Source: Phialocephala subalpina
Lineage: Eukaryota > Ascomycota > Leotiomycetes > Helotiales > Mollisiaceae
Direction of reading: 5' to 3'
Assembly: GCA_900073065.1 (NCBI GenBank)
Contig: FJOG01000034.1
Location: 242,524 to 306,523 of the forward strand
Length of the DNA: 64,000 bases
Within the stretch, counting starts at the first letter, position 1; each line of letters opens with the position of its first letter. Shown piece after piece: positions 46,689 through 59,692 of the stretch. The notes beneath the pieces were generated by a model. It saw nothing but the letters and a program-made list of their open reading frames with translations, made no database searches and was not told the origin of the DNA. Position numbers and translations under genes: made by a program.

Positions 46689-48134
46689 ATGCCAACGTCA
46701 GCTGAACATCCGTCGATTGAAAGAGCATCACAAATTCACAACCAGCAAAGAGCGGAGCCGAGCTCCAAGGACATTCCCCAATCTCCGTCGACCGCCCTTC
46801 GATCGACGGCGATTAGACTAAAGCAACTCATCGCTCCCACTACACGGAATGTGGCCGTGACTAACAGAGAAAAGCGAGTAGGGCAACTCTCAGCGTTCGC
46901 CATCCCACCTCGTCCTCCCAACTTACCCCTCTTTTGTTCAGCAGAAATGGTTGAGCCAAGTCCGGGGTGTTTTTCTGCCACAGCACAGACTTTCCAAGAT
47001 GGCCAGCTATCTTTCGAACAATTCATTGACATCAATCTGAGGCACTTCTCCGGTGAACGCCATGACGAAGATACTGAAGGTACAGATTACAGTCTTGCAC
47101 GTTTGTCATGGCTCGGATCCGATATGGGACGAGTCTCTGCTGCTATAAAAATCTGTATACTTGAGCCTGGATTCGCTGTACCGCCAGGTTTGTAACCGGA
47201 AGCCATCATCAGTAGCAGGACCTGAAAGGAACTGACAATTTGATTAGTCGAACTGCTCCGGCATATCCTCCTGGCTTGTCCCTCCGCTACTTTTCAAGCT
47301 TTGATGTCTCTCGACGACTCAATGCACTCAAAAAGCGGCATCTCTGTCTTTAGCAATCCATTTCTCCTCCAAATAATCCTTCTTGTTGCTATCAACTACA
47401 AGAACAACACCTTAGCAAAAGCACTTGCTGATATTGGACCACCTCCTCCACGTTGCATCCTCCACTTCGAACTATGCTCTCTCCGCGAATATACTCCTCC
47501 TCACGCCATCAATCGAGAAGTCCTAGCACACCTCATCCGTCAAGGCTGGGCAATTCCCGACCAAAAGGCCATCATCTACGCAGTTCAGAGTCCAGATGCT
47601 TCATCTGGCATCGAGCTCTTCCGAGCAATCGTCGGGTCGGGCTTTGACTTATCCAAGAACGACTATGCCACTTCTCTGCCAAATTTGGCAGCCGCCTCTG
47701 GCGAGCCGCAAATGTTACAACACATCCTTTCTCACTTTTCCATTCGGAGACCAAACGACGATCTTATCCTTACGGCTGTCAAATCAAGAAGCTCCGGAGG
47801 AGCCGATATGTTACGCTACTTGATGAATCAGGGTATAAGTGTGAACTATTACGTACTAGGATCGAGTTGGGCCTCGTCGCCCACTGACCCTTATGACGGA
47901 TACGGCGATCCAAGAGCAAGGGCAGAGGCGGAATATGCCGCAGGTTTCTCTGGATATCGTAAAGGTTTTGATACCGCGCTGCATCTGGCGGCTCAGAATG
48001 GAAATGTAGAAGCTGTAAGAGTTCTTTTGGATCGTGGGGCGAGAAAAAGTATGTTGGACGGGGCGGGAAGAACGCCGTTCCAAAGAGCACAACAGGCGAA
48101 TAGGGAAAAGGTTCTCGACATGCTCAGGGAGTAA
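46689..48134 (+). CDS. Ankyrin-repeat protein
   Basis: Two exons, 46689-47187 and 47248-48134, join in phase across an intron with GTTTGT donor and GATTAG acceptor, giving 461 residues. The junction reads FAVPP-VELLRHILLACPSAT. The later ATG at 46947 (MVEPSPGCFSATAQTFQDGQ) gives 375 residues and may be the real start, because the first 86 residues are low in information. The C-terminus has a standard ankyrin repeat, DTALHLAAQNGNVEAVRVLL, followed by RTPFQRAQQANREKVLDMLR; earlier repeats (about 47480-47830) are diverged. Ankyrin repeats bind partner proteins; no other domain indicates the role. The gene lies close to the A+T element but shows no lesion. Confidence 0.82.
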
Positions 48135-48900
48135 CCAAAATATGGGTTTCCTGCCGAGTCATTGAATGCGATCTCGTGAAATTGGAATTCTCGAGGGAGC
48201 TGTCCAAGTTCAAGTGTTGTGGCGTTCCTCCAAAGCCATTTATTGACTTTCTTGTTGAGATTGCCCAGCGGCAAGTTTGTATCACGGATAGAGCAGCTCT
48301 TCTCTGATTAATACGTAATTTATACAATACAATTAGTCAGCTACATGGTATTAAATATCTTCAATTTTCACGATGTCATTTTCCAACCTGAAGCATAACA
48401 TTGAGCCACTGCGTACATCACTTCAATATCAACCCTATTACAAAACAGCAATACAGACATAGTAACCCAAGTCCAAAAACGAGCAACTGCTCCCCACACT
48501 AGGGTTCCATGAATAAAACTATCGGGTGTCAGCATATAGAGGCACACATCCGAAGCATGAGCACAAATCTTCCTCGGTGAATGTAGTCCAACACTAGGTT
48601 GTACTGGACCTTACTAAGCCGTTGGACATCAGATCAGATGCGATCAACAGGGTATATATCGATAGGTTTGTTGCCCGAATACAAACACTCCGAATCCAAA
48701 TATATGTACATGGCGTGGAGGTAGGTGCAAGGCCACTGTGTTTGAGCGTCTTATGACTAACAGTACTCCTCAGCCGACATCATACCTTTGATTTGTGATC
48801 AAGGTTGTATGAGTGACGAAGTTCTCATCGTCGAAAATGATTGGTACTACACACTAAACACTAACGGCAACGGAGATGCAGCCTGTTTTTTTTTTTTGGC
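48135..48900. other. Intergenic stretch upstream of the chitinase-like gene
   Basis: No GH18 catalytic motif (DGxDxDWE) or other recognisable domain in any frame. A poly-T run sits at about 48886-48897, just before the ATG at 48901. Confidence 0.45.
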
Positions 48901-51643
48901 ATGGAAGCAAAGTACTGCTGCAAAACGGTGAGTTTCTCCTCCGTTTATACGTAGTCATCTAATCGTTGCTCGTAATAGTCCAAAACGGCGCAGCAAGCTT
49001 GTGGCCTTGTGACAGGATCGTGCCTCTTAGCACCAATCGATCCAAATACCGCTTGTCCTGCCGGAAGGAATTTTGTGACATTCTCGGCAGGTGAGTAGTA
49101 TAAATTTATCATATCAGCACTAGGAGTAACTTTATACAGGCAGTTGCACTAATGGTGGTTGGATGCCGTGGTGTTGTGATGAGGGGTATCCTGCTGATTG
49201 CAGTTGGGCGGACTGCAAAAATCCAACACAATGTCCACAGAACACTGTCCCCATGGGAACATCATGGGAAGGGGGTGGGACCGAATGTACATCGACAACA
49301 AACTGGTTTTGGACAGAGAATGGTTGGCACTGGAGCACCGATAACATTCCCCAACAACTATGCTGCAAGGCTGGATCTCTGACAATCTACTCTCAAACAC
49401 TCCCAGCACCACTCGAGTCAGTATCAGGAGCCACCTTAGTCATTTACTCAGTCTAACATCCATCAGTTAGATATTCCCGACTCCAGGGCCTTCTACTGAC
49501 AAACAGAGTTTTGACCTCGAAGTTGGCCCGGATCCAGGAAGTGGGAGCAGCCAAGATCCAGATGCGGATGGGTTTGGATGGGCCATAATGTCCGGTCCAC
49601 AGTCAGAACTCAGCACCTTTGACAAACGTGATGGCAGCCATTGGGAACTATATGACTGTCCGACAGAGAAGCACGAGAGTCGCCAGACCGTCAACGCCGT
49701 TTGCACCGATACTTCTCTGAACAGCAACTGTGGTGACATCTATCTCGGTAGAAGTGTTGCCGAGACGATTGTTGAGCTGCCAGAAGGATGTGGTGCCGGT
49801 CATTATGCCATGGCTGTGAGTCTCGAGCCAGCAGTCAATAAAACCCTTCCGTCAAATCTCCGCCATCGGTTGATGAGTCGCGGCGTTTTCAGTCCTACCG
49901 TTTATGACTTCACTTTTGACTTCAACTTTTCACCCTTGCAACGAAGAGGCAACTCCAATGTTCTCGTGCGTATTGACTACTCTTCCGTGGGAGGCTACTG
50001 GAGGAAGATAGTTGACGCTGCTCCCGGCACAACGCCCACGCGGAAGCGAGAGATCATCACAGAAGTAGAAACGTTGCACGGTGGCTCTTGGAAGAGGTAT
50101 CTCTACAATATATTCAAGGAAGAACAAAGACGAACCCCAGATCATGAGCTTCATATCCTCCACAAGAGGTGGTTCTCAGCAAATTTGGCAGATTGGCTCA
50201 CTGGCCAATATGACATCGATGAAGAGTATGAGTTGGCCAGACTGACCTACAAGGATACCTTCACCTACTACTTGTTCAATGAAAACCTCACGTGCACGTT
50301 TCAAGGACTGCCCGTCAACGCTTACTTCGCAGCATGGACTCAGCTAGGCATTGACGTTGAGACATCAGCGACTCTGACTCTCATTGTAAGTGGCGGATCT
50401 GTGTCGATATTATAGAGGCCAATGAGACTATAGGGAAATATGGGAGATTTAAATAGTTGGAGCGAATCCCATGTCACGTTCCGTAACAAAGGCAGTATAG
50501 ATGTGGAATTGGGATTTGAGGCTTTCGGACAGATCCAGTTCTCAACTAGAACGGCAGAAGTCTTCGGCACCCAGAACTTTGGCTCAGCATTAAATATTCC
50601 AGGTCTTGTCACTATAGGCCCCACCTCCAGGATTGGAATGGTAAATATGGCCTGTGATGTTGTCTTCTTTCACGAGATTCATAACTAACACTATGAATGC
50701 AGGAACTCACCGGACAGATGAGTGTCCACACGTAGGTCCCCTTTGATTTTCCAGCATAGACCAAACCCAATCTAACCCTTCACAGAAAAGCAACCGTCAA
50801 CTTCAATGTTGCTTCATGGGACTATACTCAACGCTACCCAAATACCAACAACGACATCGCGTCTGGCGTCCCAGCGGACAGTGAAGTTCCTGAGACCTCT
50901 TCTGGGAATAGCTCCACGTCCTTCTACGCCGATTTATCCGCTAGTGGTGACATTACTGCTTGGGTGTAAGAATCATTCTTCCATTTCCTTCACGCCCTAA
51001 TGAAACCAAATGCTCACTGACATCTCAGAAAACCCCTGATCCAACTTGGCATCGTATTCAACCCCAGTCTCAATGTCCCCAGCGCCTCTGTAAGTCTCCT
51101 TGATTCGATCAACACACCTATTTGCTTCTACCCCTCCAGAATGCTCACTGAAATCTTGAAACTAATCTTTAATCCCGCAGATCGACCTCGAACTTGACAC
51201 CTACGCCACACTCTACGGCTCCGCGGGGGGTGGGAACTACCCAGACCGCAAATGTCTGCTACGGGGCCAACGCTGGAATTGAATTATTTGCAGCTGTCAA
51301 CGCTCCGTGAGTCTGAATTCTCCATCTCCAAGTACCCATACATTAGCCCTTATGCTCCAGCTACTCCCCTCCCAATTCCTCAAACCCCAGAACACATGTG
51401 CTAATTATCCTCGCTTACTTAGCACGCTCTTCAGTGTGAGTTTAAATCAGAAATACACTTTCGTCAAACGAGATGTAAGTTGTTCCTTCTAACACGTTCC
51501 TTCTAAAACATTCCGATTTGAAGAGAAAATGTTCGCTGACGTGACCAAATTCAAAGTTCGATCTAATACAGCAAACTTGTTACGGTCCGGAATCATTTCA
51601 GGATACGACGTGTGATGCTTGCGCTCTCGGGCCGACGAGTTGA
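48901..51643 (+). CDS. C-terminal region of a class V (GH18) chitinase-like protein, catalytic domain absent
   Basis: Eleven exons join: 48901-48927, 48979-49090, 49140-49420, 49471-50385, 50434-50640, 50703-50731, 50786-50965, 51029-51089, 51181-51306, 51423-51474 and 51572-51643. Recognisable from large fungal class V chitinases are a Cys-rich segment (GSCTNGGWMPWCCDEG), FPTPGPSTDKQSFDLEVG, DGFGWAIMSGP, FDKRDGSHWELYDCPTE, VRIDYSSVGGYWRKI and QNFGSALNIPGLVTIGP. These lie C-terminal to the catalytic barrel in full proteins; no barrel is found here, so the gene seems 5'-truncated. Exon 9 needs one G fewer in the G run at about 51222-51227 to keep frame: 126 nt are present, but the phases require 125. 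The corrected frame gives ANVCYGANAGIELFAAVNAP. The 48901 start is tentative. Confidence 0.65.
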
Positions 51644-51856
51644 ACTGATAAATTGTTAACGGGCTCAGGGTTTGGAAATTCTAAGAACAAGTGATCCGTT
51701 TAATCTCATTTCCTGTATTCTCATAGCCTTCTACATGCTTGAAAGTATCTAGATCAATTTCTTTCAATATACGAAAAACACTCCTGGTCCTCCCACGCAG
51801 TCCCAAAAATAGCAAGTTTTCGCGCGAATGCATGCCTAAAACCTTCCAGCCAAGAC

Positions 51857-54042
51857 TCAAAAGACATACCGAAATCCAACATGCTCTTTATCCGTCAAAT
51901 CCAAGAAATCATACGAAACAGCATTCGTAGCTTCAACCTGCCCAGTAATAGCATTCGCATCCCTCTTCCTATTCTGCAAATAATAATACGCACTAGCAAC
52001 CATCAGCTTCACAAACATCATACCAGCAAGCAAATCAACTTACATCATCCCAAACTCGATTGCAGTCATAAGTGCAACGCAAACATAAAAAGCTCGGAAT
52101 CCGGTGGGGTAACTCGGTGACTCGCTGGCGAGGAAGAAGTGAGGCGCGATGATCTGACCGATACTATAGGACATGAAGAGCATTACCTGAGGGAGTTGGT
52201 AAGATTTCTATTTCTCTGTTTTGGAGGATATGGGTAGTAACTTACGCCGCAGGTTGATTTCTTGGCGAAGCCGCCGATGTTGGAGGAGACGAGACTCATA
52301 CACATAATATACGGAATCGTGTTTACGAAAAGAACTGCGGCTAATCAGTTTTTGCTTGGGGATTGAAAGAGCCTCAAACTTACTGTAAAATGCCCCCAAG
52401 CGGTTTAGAGGGTAAGAAGCAAGCAATTCTAAAATTATGAGTTGGTTATTCTTGGGCAATCTGGTTTGGATATCGACTTACTGTTCACAAGCACAGCGCC
52501 GATCAAAACAATTGTGTTGGCGACTATCATCAATGCGCATCGAGAGTTTGGGACCACTTGAGCAAATATCCCTGCCACGACTACGGAGCATAATTGGATT
52601 ATATCTTCTGGGAAACACATGAGCGTTGCTTTCCGATCGGAGTATCCAAGTCCAGTAAGAACGATTTTATCGAACTGAAAATATCGGCAAGATTCTTGAG
52701 ATTGAGATTATGCAGCTTACGGATGTCAAACCACCGCCTGGAATACATTGCAAGAAAGCGATAGAGCATAGCATCCAGGCTTGGGGATCTTTGAGAGCTT
52801 CCTTCACTTGGTATAATTTGTATCGTCGGTTTTCGATTCCTGTGTGGTTTTGAATTACCTGCTTAACGTCAACTTGAGAGTTTCCAAATGTGTCTAAGAT
52901 GACATACCCGCATCACTGCAATCTTCCTTTCTCTTTCCGTCAAGAACCAAGCCGTCATTGGGGAGGTCGGCAGACAAAAGAACAGAAATATTCCCTACCC
53001 AATTATAAGCGGGCCGAAGATTAGAAATATGATCTACAAGAAGTCAGTGTGGTAGTTCTGCAGAGTGGAACTGCGTGGAATAATTCTTACCTGCCAAGTA
53101 GCATATCTACTTCCCTTGAAACCACTTCCAGATACCCCATACGTAATCCCATCAGCAATAAAAGATCCAATCCCGCCACCAGCCCACCAAATAGAAGCCC
53201 TCAGTGGCTGTTCCTGCCGAGTCCAATACTGACCCACCAGCACCGTAAGAATGGGAGAAAGACACGTCTCAAAAGCCCCCAGAAAGAATCGACACGTCGC
53301 GAGTGTAGCAAAGGAGTTTGTGGCTGCCATGCAAGTCGTCACCATTCCCCAGAGCAGGACCATCGTGCCAAAATATCGACCAATTGGTAACTTCTGCATC
53401 AAGATGGAGCTGGGATATTGGGCGAAGAGATAGCCGAAGTAGAAGATTGAGTTTACTCAGCTGTAATCTTGGCCTACTAGTTTCTGGCGGTTTGTCAGTT
53501 TTGGGGTAAGTTAGATGGGGTTGTTGCAGCTTACATCGTCGGTCCGGATTCCGAAGATTGAGGCTTCGGAGCCACCTCGAGTTCCACTGTCAACCATATC
53601 TGCCATTCCATTGTAGTCTAGATCTGCATTTGGTGTACCTTCCTTTTGCATGTTGGACAGGAGCGTGCTGATATCGATGAAGCCGTCGTGGTCATCACCG
53701 TCTAGATCCGCGCTTGCTGGCAAGGTCTTTTGCGGTGCGCCCGATAAAAGCTCCTCCATGTCAGGCAAGTAGTCGTTATCATCGTCGGCGCTGCGATTCG
53801 GAAGATTTTGCGAGACTGTGAAATTTTCTCTATGCTGTTAGAAATTGTGATTCCCAGGGCAAGTTATGGCACGTACCTTGCTTATCATTTCTGGAGTCCC
53901 GATTTGAAGGATGTATTTCCTGCAATATAGTACTCACATGTATGGCGGTCTGGTGAACGGGAAGAGACGCAAGAGGTCCCGAAGGAAGATGTGAAGCCGT
54001 GACTATTCCTGGGAAACGAGGAGGCTGCCTCTTTGAGGCCAA
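51857..54042 (-). pseudogene. Dal5/allantoate-permease-type MFS transporter with two Trp-to-stop changes and an odd N-terminus
   Basis: The MFS part is clear: FGIRTDDKLVGQDYS, NSIFYFGYLFAQYPSSILMQ, CRFFLGAFETCLSP, SPMTAWFLTERERK and, near the end, IGQIIAPHFFLASESPSYP, closing with DLTDKEHVGFRYVF. Introns are short and regular (for example 53484-53534). TGA at 53457-53459 replaces the Trp of QDYSW, and TAG at 52995-52997 replaces the Trp of LIIGWG, so it cannot work. The 5' exons (54042-53877 and 53815-53535, in phase) do not encode the usual first membrane helix. Instead they give ADLDGDDHDGFIDISTLL and related Asp-rich repeats resembling calcium-binding loops. This suggests a fusion or a replaced first exon. 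Such permeases normally import allantoate, ureido compounds or nicotinate-like substrates. Confidence 0.8.
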
Positions 54043-55590
54043 GGGGGTTCGTAAAATTCAATGTTGTCCATGGTGCGCAAATAGTCGACGAGTTGGCACA
54101 AAACTATAGTGGAAGAGTCGGTGCTCGATCTGGCTCAGGAAGATGGATTCTGAGAGGGAAACTCCTGAACTTATATGGGAAATACATTTGTGGATCTCGG
54201 TCCTCAATTGTCGCGAACATGGCACAATCCATAAATTACTCCGCGAGGAGGCATCCGCCCGCTGCCGCCTGCATTTCCACCTCGTAAAGAATGTTCTTGC
54301 TATAGCCCCTCATCACAAATGCCCTCCAATTGAGCTTTTCTCCCAATCATAAAAACCCTTGTACTCTCACTCGGTCTCGCCCACATTGATGCCGAAACGA
54401 CCGAAATGCCATCTGCCTTGTTTCGTGCATAAGAACCTTCTTGATTTGACGCACGCCCATTCTCTCATCTCTGCCTCAGACTACGTCTGCCACGTAATTC
54501 TCGGCGGAGCAAGGCAGAAACCAGCTGCGCAGTCGTGAGGCATTTTCTGGATTGGCTAGGTAATGCCACTTAGAAGGGAAAAGACTCCACCATCGCATAA
54601 CGTGAGTCTTGCTTCTGCGTCGGTAAGGGGCTACACTGGGTTCCTGCTCGTATCTCGGCTAATACAACGCGAACTAGATTAATGATCGCCGGTGTAATAA
54701 CCAAAGAAATCGAGTATAGAGCGATAGATCGAAGGGTCGGACTTCAAACAAGCCGTGTCGCAAGGGGATTCAGCTGCAGTGAGGCCGACGATAACAAGAC
54801 TAGAATGACCGAGCGAGTGGAGAAGGTGGCATTGGCGAGAGGCAACTTGCCAATTGCCAGGCTCAGACCGGCAGAGGAGAGCCCAGCTCCTGCACTTGTT
54901 CATGCCCAGACAGAATATGCACAGCGCTACAGGGGATTCTTCGACATCCGGTCTCGAGATCGAGAGGTCTTTTCGCCGTTGGGCAGATCTTCAAGACGAC
55001 AAGCAGGATTTGGCAGAGCGCGTGAAGAGCGAGAGGTGGCGTATCTTGAGGGAAGAGGAAGGTGAAATTCGGACTCGGAGGCTTTGCAGGTCGTAGGTTA
55101 ACGAGAGGGTTTGCGAGGTCGACGCTCTCCTGGTAACACCATATTGCCAGCCTGCTGAGCCGTTGCTCGAATTCGTGCCATCGCAAGTGGATGTAGCGGG
55201 GCGATTGTCGTGCTGAGGGAAAAGGATTGGACTATCGCTGTCAGATGAGTTGGGACGACGGGAAAGAAGGCAGCAGGGAAGTATGGCCGAGATTAAGACT
55301 GCGGCGAGACAGACCAGGCAGTGCGCCGGCTGGGGGGGAAAGAGGGGGAGTCGACATTGGAAGTGTGAAGGTAGCAAAAGTGGAAGAGTTGAGGGATGGC
55401 GATGGGGGACGGTGCGGTTCTTATACGCGAAGTCGCAAAGCAGCGCCGCCGCGAAGCGAGCACACCTTACCCGAAGCGGCCGCGCCAACCCAAACGAGCG
55501 CTCGCTAAACCTGACGCAGCCTCGCTAGACCGCAACGAGCGAGACCCCCAGAACCTGCGCCCCGCTAACCGTCTCACAGAATACTCGATA
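54043..55590. other. Gene-poor stretch before the A+T block
   Basis: No confident gene. A plus-strand frame 54854-55096 has a charged helical segment (SFRRWADLQDDKQDLAERVK) and may be a small exon or relic. The last 200 bases are GC-rich with overlapping Arg-rich frames on both strands and no domain. Confidence 0.4.
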
Positions 55591-58500
55591 TAATTAATTT
55601 TAAAATAAATATAAAAAAAGGAAAAATATATAATAATTTCTTATAATAATTTCCTTTTTATATTATATTATTATTTATTAAAAATTGGAAACGAAAATAA
55701 AAAGAAATTATTATATTATTTTATATTTTAATTTTTCTTTTAGGATTATATTTTACAAATTATTAAAAATAATTATAATATTAAATTAATAATATTAAAA
55801 TAAAATTTAAAATTTAAAAGAATTTATTAAAAATAATTAAATAAATAAAACTTTAAATAAAATAGAAATTTAAAATTTCTTTTTTATAAAAATATATTAT
55901 AAACGAAAATTAAATTTATATATTAAAATTATTAAATTATTTATAATAAAATTTATTATTCTTAATAAAAGAATTTCTTATTATTATAATATTTATTTTT
56001 TCGAAAAATTCGTTTATAAATAACGAAAAAATATTTTTTTAAAATATTTTGATTTAATATTAAAAATTTATTTTTATTCTTAAATTATTTTTAATTTAAA
56101 ATATAAATAAATTATTAAAGGAATTAATTATTTCTCGATTTAATATTTTATTATAATTTCGAAATATATAATAGAATTAATTAAATATTATTAATATATT
56201 TACTTTTTAAAGAATTTAAATTAATAATAATTAAATAATTAAATAATTAATTGATTTATACGAGTAAATTATTTTAATTATATAAGAAAAATATTTATAT
56301 TAAAATATTAAAGGAATTTATAAAATTAAAAATAAAGTTTTATAATATAAAAAATATTATTAAAATAAAATTATATTTAAATTATAATTTCTTTTAAAAA
56401 ATCTTAAGAATATTATAATAATATATATATAATTAATATTTTAGAAATTAAAAGAATATAATTATAATATTATATTATTTTTATTTATAAAAATTAAATT
56501 CGTTTATAATTAAATATAATATAAATTCTATTTTAAAAATAATTCTTTTTTGAATTAATATAAATTTTTAATATTAAATTATCGAATAATTTAAATAAAA
56601 GAATTTATTAATAAAAATATACGTAAACTTTTTTAATAAAATATTTGAAAAANNNNNNNNNNNNNNNNNNNNNNNNNNNNNNNNNNNNNNNNNNNNNNNN
56701 NNNNNNNNNNNNNNNNNNNNNNNNNNNNNNNNNNNNNNNNNNNNNNNNNNNNNNNNNNNNNNNNNNNNNNNNNNNNNNNNNNNNNNNNNNNNNNNNNNNN
56801 NNNNNNNNNNNNNNNNNNNNNNNNNNNNNNNNNNNNNNNNNNNNNNNNNNNNNNNNNNNNNNNNNNNNNNNNNNNNNNNNNNNNNNNNNNNNNNNNNNNN
56901 NNNNNNNNNNNNNNNNNNNNNNNNNNNNNNNNNNNNNNNNNNNNNNNNNNNNNNNNNNNNNNNNNNNNNNNNNNNNNNNNNNNNNNNNNNNNNNNNNNNN
57001 NNNNNNNNNNNNNNNNNNNNNNNNNNNNNNNNNNNNNNNNNNNNNNNNNNNNNNNNNNNNNNNNNNNNNNNNNNNNNNNNNNNNNNNNNNNNNNNNNNNN
57101 NNNNNNNNNNNNNNNNNNNNNNNNNNNNNNNNNNNNNNNNNNNNNNNNNNNNNNNNNNNNNNNNNNNNNNNNNNNNNNNNNNNNNNNNNNNNNNNNNNNN
57201 NNNNNNNNNNNNNNNNNNNNNNNNNNNNNNNNNNNNNNNNNNNNNNNNNNNNNNNNNNNNNNNNNNNNNNNNNNNNNNNNNNNNNNNNNNNNNNNNNNNN
57301 NNNNNNNNNNNNNNNNNNNNNNNNNNNNNNNNNNNNNNNNNNNNNNNNNNNNNNNNNNNNNNNNNNNNNNNNNNNNNNNNNNNNNNNNNNNNNNNNNNNN
57401 NNNNNNNNNNNNNNNNNNNNNNNNNNNNNNNNNNNNNNNNNNNNNNNNNNNNNNNNNNNNNNNNNNNNNNNNNNNNNNNNNNNNNNNNNNNNNNNNNNNN
57501 NNNNNNNNNNNNNNNNNNNNNNNNNNNNNNNNNNNNNNNNNNNNNNNNNNNNNNNNNNNNNNNNNNNNNNNNNNNNNNNNNNNNNNNNNNNNNNNNNAAA
57601 ATTAAAAATTAAAATATAAAATAATTTTTATTATTATAATACAAATACGAATTAAATATAAAAATAATAATTTATAAAATAAAATATTAAATAAATAATA
57701 TAATATTAAAAAATTTAAAAAAGATTTATATATTAATAATTTTAATTTCATTTTTAATTTTTCGAAAAAATTTTTTAAAATATATTTTATTAATTTAAAT
57801 AAAATTTTCTTTTTAATAAAAAAAATTTAAATTTAAAATTTTTATTATAAATATTAATATAATTTATAAAATTTGAAAATTCCAAAAAATATAATTAATT
57901 AATTCAATTAATAAAATTCCAAAAAGTTCAAATAAATAAAAAAATTAATATAAATAATTTAAAATATAAATTTTTTATTATTATTAAAAGTAATTATATA
58001 TAATAAAAATATTTATTTAAAATTTTAAATCGAAAATAATAAAATTCTTTTAATTTTAATTTTAATATTAATTTTAATTTTAATTTTTATATAATTTATA
58101 AATTAATAAATAAAAATTAAATTAATAATAATTTTTTAAATTATTTTAAAGTATTATTTAATATTTAATAAATTTTAAAAATCGAATTTTATAAATTAAT
58201 TTGAAATAAAATATTATAAAGAAATATAATTTAAAAAAAATTTCTAATTTATTTTAAATAATTTCAAATAATAATATAATAAATTTAAATATATTAAATA
58301 AATATTATTATAAAAAATATATATATATAAAAAAATCCTTTAGTATTTTATTTAATCGAAATAAATATAATTATATTTTAATAATATAAAGAATTTATAA
58401 TTTAATTTATAATAATATTATTTATAAATATAAAATTATTATTATTATAATAAATATTTCAATAAAAAAAATTAAAAAATTAATTAAATTATTTATTAAT

Positions 58501-59650
58501 AATTTTATTAATTAAAAAATAAAATTTATTTAGAAAATTCTCGAATAAAATAAATAAAAATATTTCATATTAATTAAAATTAATTAATTAAAAAAATTTA
58601 ATTCAAAGAATATATATAAATAATTATTTAAAAAAGATTTATTAAAAATAAATATTAAATTCTTTTAAATATTAAGATAAAAATATATATAAAAATTAAA
58701 AAAGTTTATAATTCATATTTTTAAATTTAATAAATTCGAATAAAAGAAATATATATAATTTTATAATAATTTGAAAAATAAAAATATTTTATTAAATTTC
58801 GAAATAATATTTACATTTTAATTAAAACTTTATTAATTATTTTTAAATTTTAATTAATTATTTTATATTTTTTAATTATTATTATAAATTATATATTAAT
58901 AATAAAGTTTTTATTTTTTATTTAATTTTCATTTATTTATTTATTTTTTTATTAATATAAAATATTTCGTTATTATAATTTCTATTATTATTATTTTCTT
59001 TTTAAAAAAATTCTTTATTTAATATTAATTTAAATATTTTATATTTATATTTTTTGAATTATAATATAAATATAATTATTAAATTTATTTAATATAATTT
59101 ATATTTTAAATATATATATTATATTAAATAAATTTTTATTATAAAACAAATAAAAAATTTATTTATAATTTACGAATATTTATTTGCTTTTCTTATATAT
59201 TTTATTTTATTATTGAAATTAATTTTTTTAAATTCTTATAATTTTTATTTTGAATAATTTTTTATTAAAATTTTAATATTTTAATAAAAAAGAATTTATA
59301 TTTAAAAAATATATTATATAAAATTTTGTATTTCTAATATAATTAAATAAACTCGTAATAATTTATTTAAAAAATTTATAAAATATTATTTTTAAATCGA
59401 AAATATTTTTTATTTAAATTCTTTAAATATTTTTATTAAAATATAATTATATATTCGATTTTAAATAATAAAATTTGAAATATTATAATTTTTGTAAATT
59501 TAATATATAAATATTTTATTTATAATTATATTAGATATTTATTAGAAATTTTCTATAATATATTTAAACTTTATAAATAATTTATTAAAATATTATAAAA
59601 ATATAAAAGTTCAAAATAAATAATAAAGTAATAATAATATACTAAGTAAG
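55591..59650. repeat. Long A+T-rich RIP-type block with an assembly gap
   Basis: About 4 kb of almost pure A+T, including 945 N at 56653-57597. No coding frame survives. The sharp switch to normal composition at both ends is typical of RIP isochores. The original repeats cannot be identified by eye. Confidence 0.75.
56653..57597. other. Assembly gap (945 N)
   Basis: Run of N. The open frame across it is an artefact. Confidence 0.99.
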
Positions 59651-59692
59651 ATGGCTTAAAGCAAAGGGTGATCCAAAGTAAGGGGGCCCGAT

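Noticed and set aside
56645..57619. 324-residue frame across the second N run
   Set aside because: It consists of undetermined bases in an assembly gap.
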